Source: Acidimicrobiaceae bacterium
Lineage (GTDB): Bacteria; Actinomycetota; Acidimicrobiia; Acidimicrobiales; RAAP-2
DNA length: 33,973 nucleotides
Direction of reading: 5' to 3'
NCBI GenBank assembly: GCA_003155135.1
Contig: PMFN01000010.1
Coordinates: forward strand, 1 to 33,973
Shown here: piece after piece, positions 1 through 14,771 of the stretch
Numbering within the stretch: position 1 is the first letter of the stretch
How the letters are laid out: every line of letters starts with the position of its first letter
Notes under the pieces: generated by a model
Database searches by the model: none
Told to the model about the DNA's origin: nothing
The model's input: only the letters and a program-made list of their open reading frames with translations
Program-made: the position numbers and the translations under genes

Positions 1-2
1 CT

Positions 3-86
3 GCGAACACCTTGCGTGAGGAAGTCAACCACAACGGCGGTGACTCCCAGGTTCTGAGGAGGGCTCTCGGGCGCGACATCGAATAA
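3..86 (+). CDS. C-terminal fragment of an unidentified protein (cut by window start)
   Basis: The third forward frame is open from the window edge and ends at a TAA at 84-86, giving 27 residues that finish LRRALGRDIE. The fragment has a natural charged composition (REEVNHNGGDSQ), whereas frames 1 and 2 hit stops within the same stretch. It is too short to assign to a family. The 137 bases between this stop and the next gene end (224) show no gene. Confidence 0.4.
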   Translation, partial: ANTLREEVNHNGGDSQVLRRALGRDIE

Positions 87-223
87 CGGGCAGTTATCCA
101 CACGGCCAAATGTGCCGTTGGTGGACGGCCCTACTGACGTTGCCCAGAGCACTTTGGTTCGACACGCGATGATTGCCCTCGCAGGACCGCCCGACAGGCA
201 CGACCTCGCCAAGGAGGGCGCGT

Positions 224-712
224 TCAATCTGTAGCCGGCTCCAGCAGCAGCTTGAACCCCCGATGACTCGGGACGAAGCCAAGCCTCTCGTAGAAGCGGT
301 GCGCGTCCGTGCGCTCGACGTTCGAAGTCAGCTGGATCCGGTAGCAGCCGGCTTCGCGAGCAGCGCCGACGGCGGCTTCGACGAGGAGTGCCCCGATGCC
401 ACCCGAGCGGTAGTCCGGGTGGACATGCATGGACTCGATCTCGGCACAACGCCCGCCGTGGTGCTGGAGGTGGCGGAACACGATGAGCTGGCACATGCCG
501 ACGGGACGACCCCCGACGTCGGCGACCAGCACGCGGTCGTTTGCGCTGCTCGCGATCTCGCCCAGGGCCTCGGCGTAGGGCGCCAGATCGCCGGCGTCCT
601 CCTTGCCGGGCTCGAGGGCGCCGTGCTCGAGGAGCGCGACAAGCGCGGCGGCGTCGGCTGGCTCGGCGTCGCGGATCACCACCCGCGCGGCGACGCCCTC
701 TTCAGCTTCCAT
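224..712 (-). CDS. GNAT-family N-acetyltransferase
   Basis: This 162-residue protein has the full GCN5-related acetyltransferase fold signature. After an N-terminal beta strand (VVIRDAEPADAAALVALL, about residues 11-28) comes motif A, IESMHVHPDYRSGGIGALLV, around residues 92-111, with the R/Q-x-x-G-x-G/A acetyl-CoA loop seen as RSGGIG. Motif B follows as RIQLTSN...AHRFYERLGF. It should transfer an acetyl group from acetyl-CoA to an amine; the substrate cannot be read from sequence. The ATG at 712 lies 33 bases downstream of the treY stop on the same strand, so it may be the last gene of the alpha-glucan operon, although nothing links its chemistry to glucans. Confidence 0.85.
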   Translation of the reverse strand: MEAEEGVAARVVIRDAEPADAAALVALLEHGALEPGKEDAGDLAPYAEALGEIASSANDRVLVADVGGRPVGMCQLIVFRHLQHHGGRCAEIESMHVHPDYRSGGIGALLVEAAVGAAREAGCYRIQLTSNVERTDAHRFYERLGFVPSHRGFKLLLEPATD

Positions 713-745
713 CCGGTGAGCGTACGGCCGCCCGCGGCTTTGTGC

Positions 746-3315
746 TCAGGGCGCGCTGAGCACTCCGACCGGCACCGTCGCGAGCACGTCTCGCACGCGC
801 AGCGCACCCCGTCGGGGCACGACCGATGCGCCGTTCACCACATTGGTGAACGGCCCGGACCACTCGGGGTCGAGCGGGATCGAGGTGTCCGCCCACGCCT
901 CCCCGACCGCCCACGTTCCCGCTCCAGCCAGGGCGTAGGTGTGGCGGGGGGCTATGACCACGACGGTCCCTTCGCGGTGCGGTCGGGCGAAGGCGACCAG
1001 GTGGCTGGCATGGCGCCCCCGCACACTCACCGGCACCGAGGGCGCATCGTCGAACGTGGCCCGACGACGACGGCGCAGGTCGAGGAGCACCCTCGTGACG
1101 GCGAGCTTCAGCCGGTCGTCGGTTGGGTCGCTGAGCCAGGGCACGGGGGGCTGGCCCTCGGCCAGCCAGGCGTTCACCTCGGCGAGCAACCGGCGCCGGC
1201 GTGCGAAGTCGACGGGACGGCGGTTGTCCGGGTCGACGAACGAGCGTGACCACAGCTCGGTGCCCTGGTAGAGGTCGGGCACGCCGGGAGTGGTCATCTG
1301 GAGCACGAGGAGCGACAGGGCGTTGGTGGCCGACGCCGGCCCGAGATCGGCCACCAGCTCGTCGAGGTCGCCGGGCACGGGCGACTCCGTGCGCCGCAGC
1401 GCCCGGCGGATGAAGCGCCCGAGCGCCTGTTCGTAGTGTTCGTCCGGGTCGAGCCAGCTGGTGCGGCGCTTGGCCTCCCGGGCGGACTTGACCGCAGTGT
1501 CCTCGACACGCCGGGCGAAGCCCTTCGACTCGGGGCCCCGGCCGGGCCACCCACCGAACAGGCACTGGTAGATGAAGAGCTCGTCGTGGGGTCCGATCGA
1601 CACGGCGCCGCTCGAACCGAGCGCGTCGTGCCAGCGCTGCACCTGCGCCAGCCAGCGCTCGGGCACCTCAGAGAGCACCGCGAGCCGGGCGCGCACGTCC
1701 CCCGAGCGCTTCGTGTCATGCGTGCTGAGCGCGTTGAGCGAGCGGGGCCACACCTCGCGCGCGGCGATGGCGGCGAGGAACTCGGCCGGCTCCAGCGGGC
1801 GGCGCCCGGGCTCCTCCCCCACCTCGGCGACTGCCAGCAAGCCGTCGTAGCGGTAGAGGGCCGTGTCCTCCACGCCCTTGGCGGCCACGGCCCCGCTCAG
1901 CTGCGAGAAGCGGCGGCGCAACTCGAGGAGTGGCCAGCCCCGCTGCACTTTTGTGACCGCCCCGCCCACGAGCCACCCGACGAGCGCCCGGGCGGCGCGC
2001 CGCTCCTCGGCATCGAGTGAGGCCCCGGCAAGCTCGCTCGCCCGTTCCAGGCGGCCCCGGTCCTCCGCCGAGGCCCCCTCCTCGTCGGCGTAGATACGGT
2101 AGACGTCGAGGTTGGCAACCAGCTCGGCGATGGCCGCGGCGAAGCGGGCCTCGGCCAGGTCGAGGTGGCCATCGAGCTCGGCGAGCGTGCGGGCCAGCCG
2201 GGCCAGGCGTCGCACCTGGCCGGGGAAGAGGGTGGCGAGGACCTCGCGTTTTGCCTCGAGGGCGAGCTCGGCGAAGAACGGTGTGCCGCCGGCCAGCTCG
2301 GCCGAGCCCGCGGCGAGCAGGTCGAGGCCGGTCGGGTCGACCAGGAGCGAGCCGGCCCAGTCGGCGAACTCGTAGCCCGTGGTCCCGTCGGTTGCCCACG
2401 CGCCCGGCAACCGCTCCCCTGGGCCGAGGATCTTCTCGATCAGTACCACGGGGTCCCCCGCCCCCGCGCTGCGCCGCCCGAGCAGCGTGCGCAGCGTGCC
2501 GAGATAGCCAGCCGGGTCGGCCAGGCCATCGACGTGGTCGACGCGCACGCCGACCACAACCGGGTCGGCGACCAACTCGAGCACCAGGGCATGGGTGGCA
2601 CGGACGACGGCCGGGTCCTCGATGCGCAGGCCGACGAGCGTGTCGATGTCGAAAAAGCGCCGGTAGTTGCCCTCGTCCCGCCCGAGTCGCCAATACGAGA
2701 GGCGGTAGTGCTGGGCGTCGAGGAGGGCTTCGACGGCGCGGCGGCGCCGGTCCCCGCGCGGGCCGCGCAGCTCGTCGAGCAGGTGGGCACTCCCTGCGGC
2801 GAGCGGGAAGCGCTGTTCGAAGTGGGCGAGCTCGGTGCCCCCGGCGCCCTCGGCCAGCGTGAGGGTGCCCTCGGCCAGGACCTCGCCGAGCGGTGCACCG
2901 AGCACCGGCAGGAGGACCTTGCCTTCCTGTGCCTCCCAGTCGACGTCGAAAAAGTGGGCGAAGGCCGACGACTCCCCGTTGGCGAGCACATCCCACCACC
3001 ACGCATTGTGCACGGAGGCGGCCATGTGGTTGGGCACGATGTCGAGGAGGAGCCCCATGGCGCGCTCGGCGAGGGCGGCTTCGAGCGCGGCGAACTCGTC
3101 CCGTGTGCCGAGGGCCGGGTCGAGCTCGGTCGGGTCGACGACGTCGTAGCCGTGGGTGCTCCCCCCCTCGGCACGCAACACGGGCGCGAGGTAGAGGGTC
3201 TCGATGCCGAGCGCGCTGAGGTACTCGACCAGCTCTGTCGCCCCTTTGAACCCGAGTCCATGGACTTGGAGCCGGTAGGTCGAGCCCAGGTGGGCGGGCC
3301 GGCGCCGAGGCGGGC

Positions 3316-3319
<4 letters not shown>
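746..3319 (-). CDS. treY: Maltooligosyl trehalose synthase
   Basis: TreY isomerises the reducing-end alpha-1,4 bond of a maltodextrin to alpha-1,1, making maltooligosyl trehalose, the substrate of TreZ. The 857-residue GH13 protein has the nucleophile Asp at about 261 in GVRVDHVDG, the acid/base Glu at about 295 in VLIEKILGPGE, and the transition-state Asp in LSTHDTKRSGDVRAR. Region I is seen as DIVPNHMA near residue 93. The size is normal for actinobacterial TreY. The open frame runs further upstream, but that part overlaps glgX in another frame and is not TreY-like. I chose the GTG at 3319, which overlaps the glgX TGA as GTGA and gives a start with SPPRRRPAHLGSTYRLQ, a typical TreY beginning. 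A GGAGG abuts the GTG, so translation probably depends on reinitiation after glgX. Confidence 0.95.
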
Positions 3320-5439
<2,120 letters not shown>

Positions 5440-5441
5440 GC

Positions 5442-7315
5442 TCAGTCCTCCTGCTTGGTCGAATAGACAACGAAGCCGAATCCTGCCAGGCAGATGGTGG
5501 CCTTGGCCGACGCATCGGCACTCAGCGTCTCGACGGGCCGCTCGCCGCTGCCGCCCAGTGCGGGGTCGGTCGAGTCGATCAGTCGGTGCAGCGCTCGCTC
5601 GTTGGCGAGCGACACCTCGACGCTGGCCGCCGTCATGTTGCACAGGGCGACCAGGTGTTCGGCGGGGGCGTGGCGCTCGATGGTGAGCACCCCGCCGTTC
5701 GTCTTGGCGGTGCTGGCGTGGCGAGTGGAGCGGGTGAGCGCAGGGTGCCTGCGGCGCAGCGCCAGAAGCCGACGGTAGAGCGAGGTGAGGGCCGCGCGCT
5801 CGGGGTCGCTCGCGTCGCGCGTGAGGACGGCGGCATCGAAGGTCGACGGCGCGGTGGCGTCGAGCGGCTCCTCATCCCATCCGTAGGAGACCATCTCCTC
5901 GGCACGCCCGCGCCGCACGCGGTCCAAGAGGACGGGGTCGGCATGGTCGACGAAATACGGGAAGGGCGAGGTCTCTCCGTACTCCTCGCCCATGAACAGG
6001 AGCGGCACGCCCGGCGAGCACAGGACGAGCACCGCAGCGAGGCGCAGGCGCGCGGCGTCGACCAGGCTGGCCAACCGCTCGCCGCGGGGCCGGTTGCCAG
6101 CGTGGTCGTGGTTGAGCGAGAAGATCACGAAACGCCCGGGTTCGACGCCGACCGACGGCGCGCCGTGGCGGCGCCGGCGGTACGCCGAGTACTCGCCCTG
6201 GTAGCAGAAGCCCTGGCTGATGGCCCGGGCAAGCTGGTCGACCTCGCCGAAGTCGCCGTAGTAGCCGAGCCGCTCGCCGGTGAGCACGGCGTGGAGGGCG
6301 TGGTGGAAGTCGTCGTTCCACTGCGCGTCCATCCCGAGTCCCCCCGCCGAGCGCGCGGTGACCACCTTCGGGTTGTTGTCCGCACTCTCGGCGATCAGCC
6401 ACAGCGGGCGGCCGAGCACCTGGGCCAGCTCGGCGGTGGCGTCGGCCAGCTCGGCCAAAAAGGGTGTGGCGGTCGGGTCGACGATCCCGTGGATGGCATC
6501 CAGGCGCAGGCCGTCGAGGCCGAAGTCGCGGAACCACGAGAGGGCGTTCTCGATGAAGTAGCGCCGCACAGGGTCCGACGTCGGCCCGTCGACGTTGACC
6601 GCCTCGCCCCATGGCGTGGCGTAGCGGTCCGTGAAGTAGGGGCCGAAGGCGCTCAGCACCGCTCCCTCGGGTCCGATGTGGTTGTAGACGACATCGAGCA
6701 CGACGGCGAGGCCGCGACGGTGGCAGGCGTCGACGAAGCGGGAAAACGCCGCGGGGCCGCCGTAGGAGTGCTGGGCGGCGAAGGGGAACACCCCGTCGTA
6801 GCCCCAGTTGCGCGTGCCGGAGAACTGGGCGATGGGCATCGCCTCGACGGCGGTGACCCCGAGCTCGACGAGCGAGTCGAGCTCGTCGATGGCCGAGTCG
6901 AAGGTCCCCCCGGCGGTGAACGTGCCGACGTGGAGCTCGTAGAGCACGCTCTCGGCGAGGGGGGCCGCCACGAAGTCGCTGGTACCGAACTCGAACGCCC
7001 AGGGCTCGACCACCTCGGAGGGACCGGCCACACCGTCGGGCTGCGAGCGCGACGCCGGGTCCGCGAGGGCGGTGCCGTCGAGCAAGTAGCGATAGCGAGA
7101 CCCGGGGGGGCAGTGCTCCGCCACGCCGGCGAAGTAGCCATGGGCCGCGGGGAACAGGGCGACCGTCTTGCCGCCTTCAACGACGACCGCCACCTCGCTC
7201 GCCGAGGGCGCCCACACGACGAAGGAGCACCGTTGGTCCCCGAGCGGGACCGCACCGAGTCGCGGGCTGCCCGCCGGCAGTGCGGGCACGCCGCCCAGCT
7301 CCCAGCGGTGTGGGT

Positions 7316-7319
<4 letters not shown>
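5442..7319 (-). CDS. treZ: Maltooligosyl trehalose trehalohydrolase
   Basis: TreZ cleaves the bond next to the trehalose unit of maltooligosyl trehalose, releasing free trehalose and a shortened glucan. The 625-residue protein begins with a short carbohydrate-binding/E-set domain (FVVWAPSASEVAVVV, about 33-47). The GH13_10 barrel follows: VVYNHIGPEG (region I), nucleophile Asp274 in GLRLDAIHGIVD, acid/base Glu311 in LWLIAESADNN, and the third acid in FSLNHDHAGNRPRGERL. This NHDQ/NHD-x-x-GN pattern is typical of TreZ. The ATG at 7319 overlaps the glgB stop as ATGA and is preceded by GAGGA at a good distance. The upstream extension of the open frame (arginine and proline rich) is the antisense-like shadow of glgB and was excluded. 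Confidence 0.95.
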
Positions 7320-9228
<1,909 letters not shown>

Positions 9229-9232
<4 letters not shown>

Positions 9233-11448
9233 CGTTGCGCCTCCCCCGCTCCGGGGCGCCGGACGCCGGGGACTTTCCCGAAGACCAGCCGGGGCTGGTG
9301 GCTTGCGTGTCGCCGCCGGCGCTCGCCGACGGCCCCGAGGACCTCGGCGACGAACGGGTCGGACTCGATCTCGGCCAGTGACTTCTCGCTGCGGCGGCGC
9401 CAGTTCGACGCCTCGGCTCCGGTGCCCGGCCGGTTCTGCGGGCGTCGCTCCCCCCAGAGGTCCTCGAGGTCGACCAGCATGAGGCGGGCATCGCCCTCGG
9501 CCATGTGCTCGAGGCACGCACACAGCACGCCGAGCTCCTCGGACGGTGCTGCTGCCGGCGGTGCGGCCTCGGGGGCGCCGTCGCCGTCGGCCTGACGGTG
9601 GGCCAGCGACTCGAGCAGGGCCGTGCGCAGCGCGGTGCGCCCTTCGTGCTCGCGCGCCGCGTCCTCGGCGTCGACCAGACCACGACTCGCCCGTTCGTCG
9701 ATGTCGAGGCCGTTCCAGAATGCGGCGAAGCGGGGAAGGTCGTGGGTCCCGAAGGAGGCCATTGCCCGCTCGGGCTCGGCGGGCAGCGGGTCCTCGGCGC
9801 TCGCCTCGAACTGGAACACCCACGAACGCAGCATCCCGTCGGCGGTCATGTCGGCGCGCACCGCCTCGTCGACCGTGCCGAGGTCCTCGCCGATCACCGC
9901 TGCGCCCTTCCTGGCGGCCTCGATGGCCACCACGGCGCGCAGCTCCTCGTCGCGGTAGCGGACGTAGGCGCCATGCCGAGCGTCGAGCTCGCCGGGAATC
10001 CAGTACAAGCGGTGGAGTCCCATGACGTGGTCGATGCGCAGCGCGTCGGCCCGGCTGAACGCGTGACGCAGCATGGCGATGACGTAGCGGTACTCGCTCG
10101 ACCGGATGCCGATCGGGTGCAGCGGCGGGAATCCCCAGTCCTGGCCCGCCTCGAAGAAGGAATCGGGCGGGGCGCCCCCGCGCACGGACGCGGCGAAGGA
10201 CTCGGGCTCCCACCACGGGTCGAAGCCCGACGGGTGCACCCCGATGGGCATGTCGAGATACAGGCCGGCCGTGCCCTGGGCCACGCCGGTGGCCGCGAGC
10301 TGGGTGGCCGCCACCCATTGGGCGTAGAGGTAGTACCGCTCGGCGGCGGTGTCGACCAGCTCAGATGGCACCTCCCGCGTACCCGCACTGCGCCAGGACG
10401 TCTCGCCGGCACCGGCCACCTCGTCGGCTGCACGGAAGCGCGCGTAGGGCGCGATCTCGGGGTGGGCGCCCACCCAGTCTTCGAGCGCCTGGCGGCGGGC
10501 GCCCCCGTGCTCGAAGAGGGCCTCGGCCAAGGCGGTGAGGACGCTCCTCGTCGTGGCCATGACCGCCGGGTAGTCGACGAGCACCGACTGGCGGGCTGCC
10601 GTCATGGCCCGGCGGATGTCGTCGGACTCGAGCAGGGCGACGGCCGCCGGGGCGATCTCGAGCTCGGGCAAGGAGGTCGGGTCCACGTAGAGCTCGTTCC
10701 AGGCCAGCTTCGTGACCGGGAGGTAGGGACTCGGGTCGACGGGTTCGTGCAGGTGGGCCGGGTAGAGGGGCAGCGTGCCGACAAGCTGGCCGCCGAGGCC
10801 CTTCACCCAGCGGGCGAGCGCTGCAAGGTCGCCGTAGCGACCGACGCCGGCGTCCGCGTCGGTGCGCAGGGCATGCAGCGGCAGGAACGCCCCCCAGCCC
10901 CTCGTCGGCTGGGGGCAGCGCGGCGCGACCATCAGCAGGCTCTCGGCCTCCACGCCCGGCGCCTCGAAGCGCAGGCGGTGGTAGCCCGTCGGCAGGTCGG
11001 GCGTCGATGCGCCGAGCCGGAGCTGGTAGGTGCTGAGTCGGCGCCCGTCGCGCGTCAGGGTCCCGATCGGGCGGGCGATCGCCGAGCTGAGCCGCTCGCG
11101 CTGGACCGACCCGTCCTCGAGCTCGAGGACCTGCCAGCCGTCGCTCGGATGGACGTGGGCGGGCAGCTCGATCACCAGGTCCTTCGGGTGACGGACGTCG
11201 TGGACGAGCACCGGCTCGAGGGCGCGCCACTCGGTCGCCGCCTGGCTCCGCAGCGCCTCGGTGGCGCCACCGGGCGAGTCGATCGGCGCGCCCAGCGCCC
11301 CGAGCACCGCCACCAATGTCTCGGGCGACGCCTCGTGCTCCGCGCCGTCGACGCCTTCATACGACGTGACCACCCCCCACGCCTCGGCCAGGGTGGCGAG
11401 CTCGGTGCTCGGGCGTGGCGTCTCTCGTCGTTCCGGCGTTGCGCTCAC
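9229..11448 (-). CDS. malQ: 4-alpha-glucanotransferase (amylomaltase, GH77)
   Basis: MalQ disproportionates maltodextrins, moving glucan segments between chains and releasing glucose. It could recycle the short chains left by TreZ. The 739-residue protein has the actinobacterial N-terminal extension of about 180 residues, then the GH77 core. GWGAFLPLHALR and GVGRYGDLAAL start the core, the nucleophile is Asp473 in ADALRIDHVMGLHRL, the acid/base is Glu521 in AVIGEDLGTV, and the third acid is Asp570 in GTHDLPRFAAFW. The GTG at 11448 is used because it forms a GTGA overlap with the treS-maltokinase stop, with GGGGGA just upstream. The first codons (VSAT) match the first codons of the upstream treS gene, perhaps by chance. 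Confidence 0.93.
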
Positions 11449-14400
11449 CGTTCCCCCAGGATGTCGAGGACCCCCTCGGCGGGGATGTCGACCCACTCGG
11501 GCCGGGCGTTGGCCTCGTAGCCGAGCTCGAAGATGGCTTTCTCCAGCAGGTAGAAGTCGAGGAGCGCGCCCAGTTGCTCGTCGGTGCCGAGGAACGGGGC
11601 GCCCTTGGCCTCTTGTAGGTAGCTGGCCAGGAAGGTGCCCGACACCCATCGGTACCAGATGGTCAGCCAGGAGCTCAGGTCCGCGTCCACCGAGGTCTCG
11701 AGGTCCCGGGAGAGCCGGATCGCAGCGGTGCGCGAGGCGTAGTGGAAGGAACGGATCATCCCGGCGACGTCGACGAACGCCGGCCGCTTGATGCGGCGGT
11801 GCCCGATCGAGCGGGTGGGCTCTCCTTCAAAGTCGATGATGACGAAGTCCTTCCCGGTCCACAGCACCTGGCCGAGGTGGTAGTCGCCGTGGCAGCGGAT
11901 GCGCGAGACATCCATCTTCATCGAGCTCATGACCCGGAGGTGCTGGCCGATCTCGCCCTCGCGCTTGATGACCTCGGTCACGGTGGCCGAGCAGTCGGGC
12001 ATGCTGCGCAGCTGGCGGAACGTGCGCTTGAGGAGGCTGCGCGCACCGTGGTAGGCGGCCTGGCGTTCCATGCCGGTGAGCGGCTCGGGCGCGAAGGCCG
12101 GGTCGCTCGGATCAGAAGCAAGGGCGAGGTGCAGCTCCGCCGTGCGCCGGCCGAGCAGCGTCGCCCATTCGAGGTGGGGCCCGACAAGCAGGTGGCCGGG
12201 CTCGAGGTCGGTCGATGCGACGTCGAGCAGGCGGGCCGGGGGCATGGTGTGGAGCTCTTCGACGCCCGGGTGGGCCAGGGCCTCTTCGAGCCCGTGGCGC
12301 AAGGCGTCGACCACGTAGTTGAAGCCGTCACCCTCGTTTGCCACGTACTCCTCGAGCGACGCGACGGTCACGACCTCGGTGGAGGGCGGGTCGGCCCGGA
12401 ACTCGATGGAGCCCCCGACGCGTGGGGCGTGGGCGAACCGCGCCCGCTCGCCCAAGAACCTGCCCATCTCGACGCCGGGGTGGACGCCCTCTTCGAAGCG
12501 CCGGATGAACTTGATGATGGCCGCCTCGCCGAAGACCACCGAGCTGTTCGACTGCTCCGCGGCGATGGGGGCCGGCGTCGTGTCGGGGGGGATTTGCCGG
12601 CGCAGCCGGCGGAAGTTCTCGGCCGGCACGCCGGCCAGCGCGCCGCCTGAGCCCTGGGCGGGCCGGCGCCCGGTGAGCAGACCCACGATGTCCCAGGAGA
12701 AGGCGGGGTCATAGATGGCGTCATAGAGCAGGCCGTCGGTACCGTCCACGCGCAGGTCGGCCACGATCGACTCGGGCTTCCAGCGGGCGAGCTCTTCGGC
12801 GTCGGCACCCGACGCGTAGGCGAGCGGCAGCGAGTAGCGCTCCGCGCTCCCGTAGTCGAGTTCGACCTGGACGACACAGAACACCGCCCTCGGCGGCTCG
12901 CTTCGGGCCCGGCGCGCTGGGAGCGAGACCGTCTCGACAACGCTGACCGAGGTCACCTGGCGCTGCTTGTCGGTGAACCAGCGCCGCTCGGGAATGTAGC
13001 TCGCGAGGTATGCCTCGAGCTTGCGGACGTCGGGGCCGGTGAAGAGGCTCTCCCATGAGTTGCGCACGCTGAAGGTGCCCCTCGGGCGTACCGGTGCGGA
13101 CGGCTCGGACTCGAGCGCGAACCAGTAGAAGCCGTGTGGGCCGAGAGTGATGAAGTACGGCAGGTCGCCGACCGCGGGGAAGGGGGTGTTGCCGAAGAGC
13201 TCGACGGGGACCGACCCGCGGAACTCGCCGAGGTCGAGCTCGACACTCTGGACGAAGCGGCTCAGATTCACGACCACCAAGATGAGCTCGTCCTCGTAAC
13301 GGCGCAGGAAGGCGAGCACCTTGCGGTTCGACGGCCGCAGCAGCTCGAGCGAGCCGCGTCCGAACGCGTGGTAGCGCTTGCGCAGGCCGATGAGGCGCTT
13401 CATCCACCACAGGAGCGAGTTGGGGTTCTCGTCCTGGGCCTCGACGTTGACCGCCTGGGAGTGGTACTCGGGATCGATGACCACGGGCAGGAAGAGGCGC
13501 TGGGGGTTGGCGCGCGAGAAGCCGGCATTGCGGTCGCTGTCCCACTGCATCGGCGTGCGCACCGCGTTGCGGTCGCCGAGATAGATGTTGTCGCCCATCC
13601 CGATCTCGTCGCCGTAGTAGACGATGGGCGTCCCCGGGAGCGAGAACAGCAGCCCGTTCATCATCTCGATCATGTTGCGGTCGTTGCCGAGGAGGGGGGC
13701 AAGGCGGCGCCGGATGCCGACGTTGATCCGGGCCTGTGGGTCCTGGGCGTAGACGCGGTACATGTAGTCGCGTTCCTCGTCGGTCACCATCTCCAAGGTG
13801 AGCTCGTCGTGGTTGCGCAAGAACAGCGCCCACTGGCAGTCCGGCGGGGTCGGCGGCGTCTCGGCCAGGATGTCGACGATCGGGAAGCGGTCCTCCTGGC
13901 GCGCCGCCATGAACATGCGCGGCATGAGCGGGAAGTGGAAGGCCATCTGGCACATGTCGCCCTCCCCCATGTAGGCGACGGCGTCCTCTGGCCACTGGTT
14001 GGCCTCGGCGAGCAACATGCGGTCCCCGAAGTGCTCGTCGATGTGGGCCCGCAGGTCGCGCAAGTACGCGAAGGTCTCGGGGAGGTTCTCGCACGACGTG
14101 CCCTCGCGCGCGTAGAGGTACGGCACGGCGTCGAGCCGGAGCCCGTCGACGCCCATCGACAGCCAGAAGTCGACCACGTCGAACATGGCTTGGCGCACGG
14201 CCGGGTTGTCGTAGTTGAGGCTCGGCTGGTGCGAATAGAAACGGTGCCAGTAGTACGCCCCCACCTCGGCGTCGAAGGTCCAGTTGGACGTCTCGAAGTC
14301 CTTGAAGATGACGCGGGCCTCGGCGAAGCGGTCCGGGGTGTCGCTCCAGACGTAGAAGTCACGCTGGACGCTGTCGGGGCGCGCCTGGCGCGCCCGCTGG

Positions 14401-14771
14401 AACCAGGGGTGCTGGTCCGAGGTGTGTGCCAGCACCAGCTCGGTGATGACCTTCAGCCCGCGGCGGTGCGCTTCGCGCAAGAAGAGCCGGAAGTCGCGCA
14501 GTGTCCCGTAGGAGGGGTGGACCTGGCGGTAATCCGAGATGTCGTAGCCGTCGTCGCGCAGCGGCGAGGGGTAGAAGGGCAGCAGCCAGATGGCGGTGAT
14601 GCCGAGCTCTTGGATGTAGTCGAGCTTCTCGATCAGGCCCCGGAAGTCGCCGATCCCGTCGCCGTCGCTGTCTCGGAACGCCCGCACATGGCACTCGTAG
14701 AAGACGGCGTCTTTGTACCAGTGCGCGACCTCCCCGACGGGCACGGTCGGTGCGGTGCGTGTGGCGCTCAC
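11445..14771 (-). CDS. treS: Trehalose synthase fused to maltokinase (TreS-Mak/Pep2)
   Basis: This 1108-residue protein joins two consecutive steps. Residues about 15-555 are a GH13_16 trehalose synthase (trehalose to maltose): HWYKDAVFYECHVRAFRDSD at the start, nucleophile Asp214 in GLRLDAVPYLYAREGTSCENL, acid/base Glu256 in LLAEANQWPEDAV, third acid Asp322 in FLRNHDELTLEMVTDEER. Residues about 575-1108 are an aminoglycoside-kinase-like maltokinase that makes maltose-1-phosphate with ATP. The kinase shows IPERRWFTDK near 593, the catalytic loop HGDYHLGQVL at 961-970, and the metal-binding IIDFEGEP with Asp980. The GTG at 14771 overlaps the glgE stop as GTGA. A fusion removes the need for TreS-Mak complex assembly. 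I see no internal stop or frameshift between the domains. Such fusions are known in some bacteria. Confidence 0.95.
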   Translation of the reverse strand: MSATRTAPTVPVGEVAHWYKDAVFYECHVRAFRDSDGDGIGDFRGLIEKLDYIQELGITAIWLLPFYPSPLRDDGYDISDYRQVHPSYGTLRDFRLFLREAHRRGLKVITELVLAHTSDQHPWFQRARQARPDSVQRDFYVWSDTPDRFAEARVIFKDFETSNWTFDAEVGAYYWHRFYSHQPSLNYDNPAVRQAMFDVVDFWLSMGVDGLRLDAVPYLYAREGTSCENLPETFAYLRDLRAHIDEHFGDRMLLAEANQWPEDAVAYMGEGDMCQMAFHFPLMPRMFMAARQEDRFPIVDILAETPPTPPDCQWALFLRNHDELTLEMVTDEERDYMYRVYAQDPQARINVGIRRRLAPLLGNDRNMIEMMNGLLFSLPGTPIVYYGDEIGMGDNIYLGDRNAVRTPMQWDSDRNAGFSRANPQRLFLPVVIDPEYHSQAVNVEAQDENPNSLLWWMKRLIGLRKRYHAFGRGSLELLRPSNRKVLAFLRRYEDELILVVVNLSRFVQSVELDLGEFRGSVPVELFGNTPFPAVGDLPYFITLGPHGFYWFALESEPSAPVRPRGTFSVRNSWESLFTGPDVRKLEAYLASYIPERRWFTDKQRQVTSVSVVETVSLPARRARSEPPRAVFCVVQVELDYGSAERYSLPLAYASGADAEELARWKPESIVADLRVDGTDGLLYDAIYDPAFSWDIVGLLTGRRPAQGSGGALAGVPAENFRRLRRQIPPDTTPAPIAAEQSNSSVVFGEAAIIKFIRRFEEGVHPGVEMGRFLGERARFAHAPRVGGSIEFRADPPSTEVVTVASLEEYVANEGDGFNYVVDALRHGLEEALAHPGVEELHTMPPARLLDVASTDLEPGHLLVGPHLEWATLLGRRTAELHLALASDPSDPAFAPEPLTGMERQAAYHGARSLLKRTFRQLRSMPDCSATVTEVIKREGEIGQHLRVMSSMKMDVSRIRCHGDYHLGQVLWTGKDFVIIDFEGEPTRSIGHRRIKRPAFVDVAGMIRSFHYASRTAAIRLSRDLETSVDADLSSWLTIWYRWVSGTFLASYLQEAKGAPFLGTDEQLGALLDFYLLEKAIFELGYEANARPEWVDIPAEGVLDILGER

